DNA from: CAZGAQ01 sp964523405
GTDB lineage: Bacteria; Planctomycetota; Phycisphaerae; UBA1845; Fen-1342
NCBI GenBank assembly: GCA_964523405.1
Contig: CAZGAQ010000014.1
Coordinates: 1 to 64,000 of the forward strand
Length of the DNA: 64,000 bases
Direction: 5' to 3'
Part shown: piece by piece, positions 59,929-64,000 of the stretch
Numbering within the stretch: position 1 is the first letter of the stretch
How the letters are laid out: each line of letters begins with the position of its first letter
Program-made: the position numbers and the translations under genes
The notes under the pieces: model-generated
Told to the model about the DNA's origin: nothing
The model's input: the letters and a program-made list of their open reading frames with translations, nothing else
The model's database searches: none

Positions 59929-60450
59929 TCACATGGCCTCCTCGAACACTACCGGATACCGCACGACGCCACCCACCCCCGCTAACGCCCCTGCCTGCAG
60001 CTCCTGCACCATGAATGCTTCTTCCGGCACCGCGTATTCGCAGGTGATCCCGTACCGACTGGCCCGTACGAACCCAAATCGCGGGTAATACTCCGGGTGA
60101 CCCAGCACATTGACGTTCGTCTCCCCTGCCGCTCGGCACGCCGCCAGCCCCGTTCGCACCAGCGCCCCACCCACACCACGCCTTTGCCACTCCGGCCGGA
60201 CAGCCATCGGCGCCAGGCACGCGCTCGCCACCTGCTCCCCGGCCGCCGTGTGAATGTACACCCGTGTGAACAAAATGTGCCCCACGACGCACCCCGCCTC
60301 CTCCGCCACCAGTGACAACCCGGCCAGATGCGTCGGCCCCGCGCGCAGCGCCTCCACCAGCCGTGCCTCCGACTCGCGCCCGAAGGCCAGCGCGTTGATC
60401 TCAAACACGGCCGGATAGTCCGCCGGCAGTTCCGGGTGAATCTGGATCAT
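59929..60450 (-). CDS. GNAT family N-acetyltransferase (YhbS-like)
   Basis: A 173-residue acetyltransferase. It opens IQIHPELPADYPAVFEINALAFG. The acetyl-CoA site has LAPMAVRPEWQRRGVGGALVRTGL (Q/R-x-x-G-x-G/A), and GHPEYYPRFGFVRASRYGI is the signature of the YhbS/predicted-acetyltransferase group. The substrate is unknown. The ATG at 60450 has AGGA about 9 nt upstream. It stands alone between the glycan locus and the GH94 gene. Confidence 0.88.
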   Translation of the reverse strand: MIQIHPELPADYPAVFEINALAFGRESEARLVEALRAGPTHLAGLSLVAEEAGCVVGHILFTRVYIHTAAGEQVASACLAPMAVRPEWQRRGVGGALVRTGLAACRAAGETNVNVLGHPEYYPRFGFVRASRYGITCEYAVPEEAFMVQELQAGALAGVGGVVRYPVVFEEAM

Positions 60451-60955
60451 GGCGACGATCCTACCGGCCGCACGGGCGAGGCGTGAGCGCGGCGCCCGGC
60501 ACATTGCGGGCGTGCCGAGACAGGGCAAGTCTGGCGTTCTGCGAAGCCCCCCGCGCTCGTGCGAATTCCACGGATGCGTCCACCCCGCAACCTACTGTCT
60601 GCGTCCGCGCCTGGCCCGCCCCAGCCCGCTCCTCGTTCTGCGTAATTCCCCACTCTCCCTCCGCCGCGCCCCTTAATCTCTGCTTCTTCCCTTCGTGTCC
60701 TTTGGCCCTTCGTGACGTACAGCTGCGCCAGAATGCCACGAGAACACGGAACGCCGATGTGGGCTCCGTCTTCCTTAGTGCGGCTTCACGAAAGGTGCGT
60801 TGCCCCTAAGCGTCAGCCCTCCGCCTGCCCCGAACGACTCTGAGGGGCGCCTGACGAAGGCTGCCCATTCCGGAGCACCACACGTGAAGTGAAACCGCTC
60901 TGGCGTCCGCGGCAGCCCTGCCGCCGCGCAACGTCTCCGCCCCCGTCGTCACACC
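60451..60955. other. Intergenic region, about 500 bp, with a hairpin near one end
   Basis: No supported gene. GCGGCAG-CC-CTGCCGC (60909-60924), an almost loop-less stem best drawn as 6+4+6, lies 32 nt after the GH94 stop and may end that transcript. The stretch around 60660-60710 is rich in C/T on the plus strand. Confidence 0.4.
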
Positions 60956-63379
60956 TCACGCCACCCGCACGTGCACCTCGTGCCGGCCCCCGGCCTGCGC
61001 CGGCGGCGCAATCACGTTGCCGCTTAGCCGCACGCCGTCCAACGCCACTTCGACGCCCGGCTTCGCGCCCGCCGCGGCCCGCTCAATCACAAAATGGTAC
61101 GTGCTGCCACGGTACGGCCGCACCATCTCCGCGCGTGTCCACGCTGGCGGCAGACACGGCTGGACATGCAACCCGTCCCATTCCGTCCGCACGCCGAGCA
61201 CGTATTGCGTCACCACGCGATGCAGCCACTGCGCCGAGCCCGTGTACCACGTCCAGCCCGCGCGCCCGTGGTGCGGCGAGTCCGGACCGTCCACGTTCCC
61301 CGGCAACACGTACGGCTCCGCCCAGTACCGTTCCGGATCCTTCAGCGCCGGGTTGATCGCGGTTAGCAAGTTTCCGACCAGCTCCGCGTCACCCGCCTTG
61401 GCCGCCGCCGCGATCGCCCACGTGGCGGCATGCGTGTACACACCGCCGTTCTCGCGCAGCCCCGGCGCGTACCGGGTGATGTACCCAACCTGCTCGATCG
61501 GCTCGTCGAACGCCGGCGCCAGCAGCAGCGCCCCCGCGGGCGAAACCAGATGGTCGCGCACCGCCTGCATGCACTGCGCCGCCCGGTTCGGCGGCGCGAT
61601 ATCGTTCAGAATCGCCCACACCTGCGTGTTGAGATACACGCGGCACACGCGATTCTTGTGGCTGCCCAGAACTTCGCCGTCATCGCGCGTCGCACAGATG
61701 TACCACTTGCCGTCCCAGCCGTGAGCGTTGATCGCCACGATCAACTTGTCACGCCGCTGCACGCAGTCCGCTGCCAAATCGGCTGCGCCCGTGCGGCGGT
61801 AGATCTCCGCCCAATCCGCCAGCAGCCCGGCCAGGAACTGCCCCAGCCACACCGACTCACCGCGCTCCTGCAGCCCAACCGCGCTGAGTCCATCGTTCCA
61901 GTCGCCGGCGCCAATATACGGCAACCCGCGCGGGCTGATCCGTCCAAACACACGCGCGAAGGCGCGCCGCACGTGCTCGCGCAGTGGCTGCGGCTGTGCG
62001 TCGTCGAGGAACGGCGTCGCGTCGTTCAGCACGTCGAGGTTGCCCGTCTCCTTGATATAGTTCGCCGTCACGAACGCCAGCCACAGCAGGTCGTCCGTCA
62101 TCCGCGTGATGTGACCCTGCTCCGACAGCGGATGCCACCAGTGATACACGGAACCATCGGCGAACTGGTGCGCCGCGTGCAGGTTGAGCTGCTGGCGGCA
62201 ACGCGCCGGGTCGATCGTCAGCCAGACCTGCGAGTCCTGGAGCTGGTCGCGGAAGCCGTACGCGCCGCTCTGCTGGTAGTAACCCGCGCGGCCCCACAGC
62301 CGCCCTGCGATTGCCTGGTAACGCACCCAGTCGTTCGTCAGGAAGTTCAGCGTCGGCTCGGGCGTGTCGATCCGGTGCGCCGCCAGGCGCCCCTGCCAGC
62401 CAGCACGCACCTCCTCCAGCGCACGGTCCATCTTGTCCACGTGCAGCGACTGGTCTAGCGTCTGCTCGACCTCCGCCCGTGACGAACCGACTGCCAGCGC
62501 ATAGCCCAACGGCTTGCGCTGCCCCGGCCGCAACTCGATCACGCTGCGCAGCGCCGCAATCGCATCCTCGTGCCGCCCAAACTGCGGCTTCCACTGATCC
62601 TGCGAGATCGCCGCCGGTGAGCCGTACTCGCCGTAGCGTCCCAGGAACGCGGCCTTGTCACCCTGCGCCGCGGCAATCGGCTCGGTGCAGGCCAGCGCGC
62701 TGGTGTACGGAAAACTCACATTCCAGTGTCCGTACTGGCGTGAGGGGACCTCCCACATATGGTTGCGCGCGAAGATCGCGCGCCGGTCCGCAGCGAACTC
62801 CGTCTCGATGAACAGCTTGTGAAACTCGCGACGCGGCGACGGCGCGACGCCGCAACACCACTCCAGAAAGGCCGTCAGCTCCAGGCGCCGCGGACGATCC
62901 GTCAGGTTGTGCAACTCCACGCGCCAGAATTCGACGGTGTCGCGCGCATGGCAGAACAGCGTCCAGCGTGCGGCGATACCGAAGCACGTCGTACGGAACG
63001 TCGTGTATCCCAACCCATGCTGGCATTCGAACTGCTCGAACGCCGGCCAAACCGGCGCCGGCGACAGCGACCACACTTCGCCGCTGTCCACATCGCGCAC
63101 GTACAGGAACTTGCCCGAACGATCCTGCGCTAAGTCTTGCTCCCAACGAGTAATAACGGCGAGCTGCGAATTGTCGACCCACGAAAAGCCACTGCCCGTC
63201 TGGCTCACCGCCAGCCCGAAGCGGGGATTTGCTACGAGGTTAACCCACGGCCGCGGCGTGCGCGGATCAGTGATGCGAAACTCAGTCCCGTCGGCGGCGA
63301 AGTAGCCGTAGCGGCTTGCGGCCGCAGGTGACGGCTGGGGCGCGCCGAGATCGGGAGTAGGCCTCACGACGGTACTCAT
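60956..63379 (-). CDS. GH94 glycoside phosphorylase (cellobiose phosphorylase-like)
   Basis: An 807-residue cytoplasmic enzyme; there is no signal peptide. It cleaves a beta-glucoside with phosphate to give sugar-1-phosphate. The N-terminal beta-sandwich begins YGYFAADGTEFRITDPRTPRPW (in sections). The (alpha/alpha)6 catalytic domain has QSGAYGFRDQLQDS, VYHWWHPLSEQGHITRMTDDLLWL and YIGAGDWNDGLSAVG, with the general acid Asp in GDWNDG. The C-terminal domain holds GGVYTHAATWAIAAAA and GRAGWTWYTGSAQWLHR, the last with phosphate-binding residues. Preference for cellobiose, chitobiose or laminaribiose is not readable. A promoter with a LacI-type operator precedes it; the upstream neighbour is a glucoamylase-domain gene. 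Confidence 0.92.
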   Translation of the reverse strand: MSTVVRPTPDLGAPQPSPAAASRYGYFAADGTEFRITDPRTPRPWVNLVANPRFGLAVSQTGSGFSWVDNSQLAVITRWEQDLAQDRSGKFLYVRDVDSGEVWSLSPAPVWPAFEQFECQHGLGYTTFRTTCFGIAARWTLFCHARDTVEFWRVELHNLTDRPRRLELTAFLEWCCGVAPSPRREFHKLFIETEFAADRRAIFARNHMWEVPSRQYGHWNVSFPYTSALACTEPIAAAQGDKAAFLGRYGEYGSPAAISQDQWKPQFGRHEDAIAALRSVIELRPGQRKPLGYALAVGSSRAEVEQTLDQSLHVDKMDRALEEVRAGWQGRLAAHRIDTPEPTLNFLTNDWVRYQAIAGRLWGRAGYYQQSGAYGFRDQLQDSQVWLTIDPARCRQQLNLHAAHQFADGSVYHWWHPLSEQGHITRMTDDLLWLAFVTANYIKETGNLDVLNDATPFLDDAQPQPLREHVRRAFARVFGRISPRGLPYIGAGDWNDGLSAVGLQERGESVWLGQFLAGLLADWAEIYRRTGAADLAADCVQRRDKLIVAINAHGWDGKWYICATRDDGEVLGSHKNRVCRVYLNTQVWAILNDIAPPNRAAQCMQAVRDHLVSPAGALLLAPAFDEPIEQVGYITRYAPGLRENGGVYTHAATWAIAAAAKAGDAELVGNLLTAINPALKDPERYWAEPYVLPGNVDGPDSPHHGRAGWTWYTGSAQWLHRVVTQYVLGVRTEWDGLHVQPCLPPAWTRAEMVRPYRGSTYHFVIERAAAGAKPGVEVALDGVRLSGNVIAPPAQAGGRHEVHVRVA

Positions 63380-63437
63380 ATGGCACGGTCCTTGTGCAAG
63401 CAAGTGTGCTGCGGCCAAGACATAGCTGCCGCAACAC

Positions 63438-63451
63438 TGAAAGCGCTTTCA
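63438..63451. promoter_or_regulatory. Perfect LacI/CcpA-type operator upstream of GH94
   Basis: TGAAAGCGCTTTCA is a perfect 14-bp palindrome with the central CG of LacI-family operators. It lies immediately downstream of the -10 element, over the predicted transcription start, 59 bp before the GH94 ATG. Repression lifted by sugar is inferred. Confidence 0.75.
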
Positions 63452-63480
63452 AGAATACCCTACTCTGCAGCACAAGTCAA
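63452..63480 (-). promoter_or_regulatory. Sigma70-type promoter of the GH94 gene
   Basis: On the minus strand, TTGACT (63480-63475) and TATTCT (63457-63452) are spaced by 17 bp. It starts 20 bp after the stop of the upstream gene, so GH94 can be transcribed on its own. Confidence 0.7.
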
Positions 63481-63499
63481 ACTCTTTGTCGTGAGTTCG

Positions 63500-64000
63500 T
63501 CAGTTAGGATCGGGGGCGCTGGCGGGCACAGATGTGCCCTGCCCGGGCGTCAGCCGCAGGCGCTCGACAGCGCGTCTGGCCGTGTCACTTCCCATAAACA
63601 GCCGCCAGATAAGTCCGGTGCGCGCGTTTTCGATCGCCAGCAGCATCGGGCCGTGATCGATTCCGACATAATCGTCACAGGCGTACCGCTCTTCAAGATT
63701 GAACGCATCCACAAAGCCGTAGCCGCCTTCGGCCGGATCGCGCCACACGAGCGGCTTACCGCGTTCGTCGCGCAGCTGGCGAAACGCCCGTAGCGCGACC
63801 ACGCTCTCCGCCGGTGTGAACATGATGGCCGAGCCGGCCGCGTACGGCGCAACGGTGCCCGCAAACACGTTCTCGTTGTTGCTGAGATTGGGGCGTACCT
63901 CAGGCACAATGTAGCCATCGCGACCGACGCAAGCACTGAGCCCCCAACGGTCGGCGCTAAGCGTCTTGTACTTGGCGCCGAGTTCAATGCAACGCTGCCG
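63500..64000 (-). CDS. Glucoamylase-domain (PF10091-like) protein, C-terminal part
   Basis: The 3' end of a larger gene that begins beyond position 64000. The 166 visible residues match the end of the glycoamylase-like helical barrel: ADRWGLSACVGRDGYIVPEVRPN, GTVAPYAAGSAIMFTPAESVVALRAFR, GGYGFVDAFNLEERYACDDYVGIDHGPMLLAIEN (in sections) and the final GLIWRLFMGSDTARRAVERL. Proteins with this domain hydrolyse or trim beta-glucans and are commonly linked to GH94 genes and cyclic glucan synthases. Location in the cell and start are not visible. Confidence 0.8.
   Translation of the reverse strand, partial: RQRCIELGAKYKTLSADRWGLSACVGRDGYIVPEVRPNLSNNENVFAGTVAPYAAGSAIMFTPAESVVALRAFRQLRDERGKPLVWRDPAEGGYGFVDAFNLEERYACDDYVGIDHGPMLLAIENARTGLIWRLFMGSDTARRAVERLRLTPGQGTSVPASAPDPN

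Noticed and set aside
1..64000. tRNA, rRNA, riboswitch or CRISPR elements
   Set aside because: No T-loop/anticodon arrangement, rRNA core sequence or repeat-spacer pattern was recognised by eye; a covariance-model search (for example tRNAscan or Rfam) would be decisive.

Overview
The window is high-GC bacterial DNA, densely coded on both strands. Several traits together suggest a member of the Planctomycetota (a Phycisphaerae-like lineage): large secreted DUF11-repeat proteins, many small and large lipoproteins, a PEP-CTERM protein, PD40 propellers fused to glycosidase-like domains, a GH94 phosphorylase next to a glucoamylase-like gene, and a large exopolysaccharide locus rich in radical SAM enzymes. 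No rRNA, tRNA or other taxonomic marker was seen, so this placement is an inference.

Region 1 (1-6.6 kb) encodes envelope proteins: a Pro/Ala-rich secreted protein (partial), two tandem paralogues built of DUF11 repeats, and a LysM lipoprotein with a ten-copy 19-residue repeat. Region 2 (6.7-14.1 kb) is a TetR regulator divergent from a complete RND tripartite efflux operon; an inverted repeat overlaps the efflux promoter. Region 3 (14.1-17.4 kb) holds small physiology genes: a NifX-like domain protein, a ribosome hibernation factor, two Rnk-type anti-Gre proteins and an NhaR-like LysR regulator between them.

Region 4 (17.4-24.3 kb) is a nitric oxide stress operon: RIC/YtfE iron-sulfur repair protein, quinol-type NO reductase, hemerythrin, NnrS, DUF488 and DUF6448, divergent from an NsrR-like Rrf2 regulator. 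The shared promoter region carries two perfect inverted repeats and two overlapping promoters. A frameshifted lipoprotein gene and a secreted six-hairpin glycosidase-like protein follow.

Region 5 (27.9-59.6 kb) is an exopolysaccharide locus. It has a Wza-like exporter, a Wzz-like chain-length protein, a degenerate CpsD-like partner, a Wzx flippase, a Wzy polymerase, four glycosyltransferases, a methyltransferase, three NAD-dependent sugar or alcohol oxidoreductase-fold enzymes, a nucleotidyltransferase and an RmlC-like protein. A tight operon at 53.1-59 kb combines two radical SAM proteins, an SDR and a divergent polyprenyl-phosphate sugar transferase. Interleaved are three paralogous secreted TIM-barrel-like proteins, a GH2-like protein that lacks its acid/base Glu, a PEP-CTERM protein and a thymidylate kinase.

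Region 6 (59.9-64 kb) has a GNAT acetyltransferase, a GH94 glycoside phosphorylase with a clean promoter and a perfect LacI-type operator, and the 3' part of a glucoamylase-domain gene. The best candidates for new biology are the radical SAM/sugar-transferase operon, the three paralogous glycosidase-like proteins, and the recurring loss of single catalytic residues in the exopolysaccharide locus.
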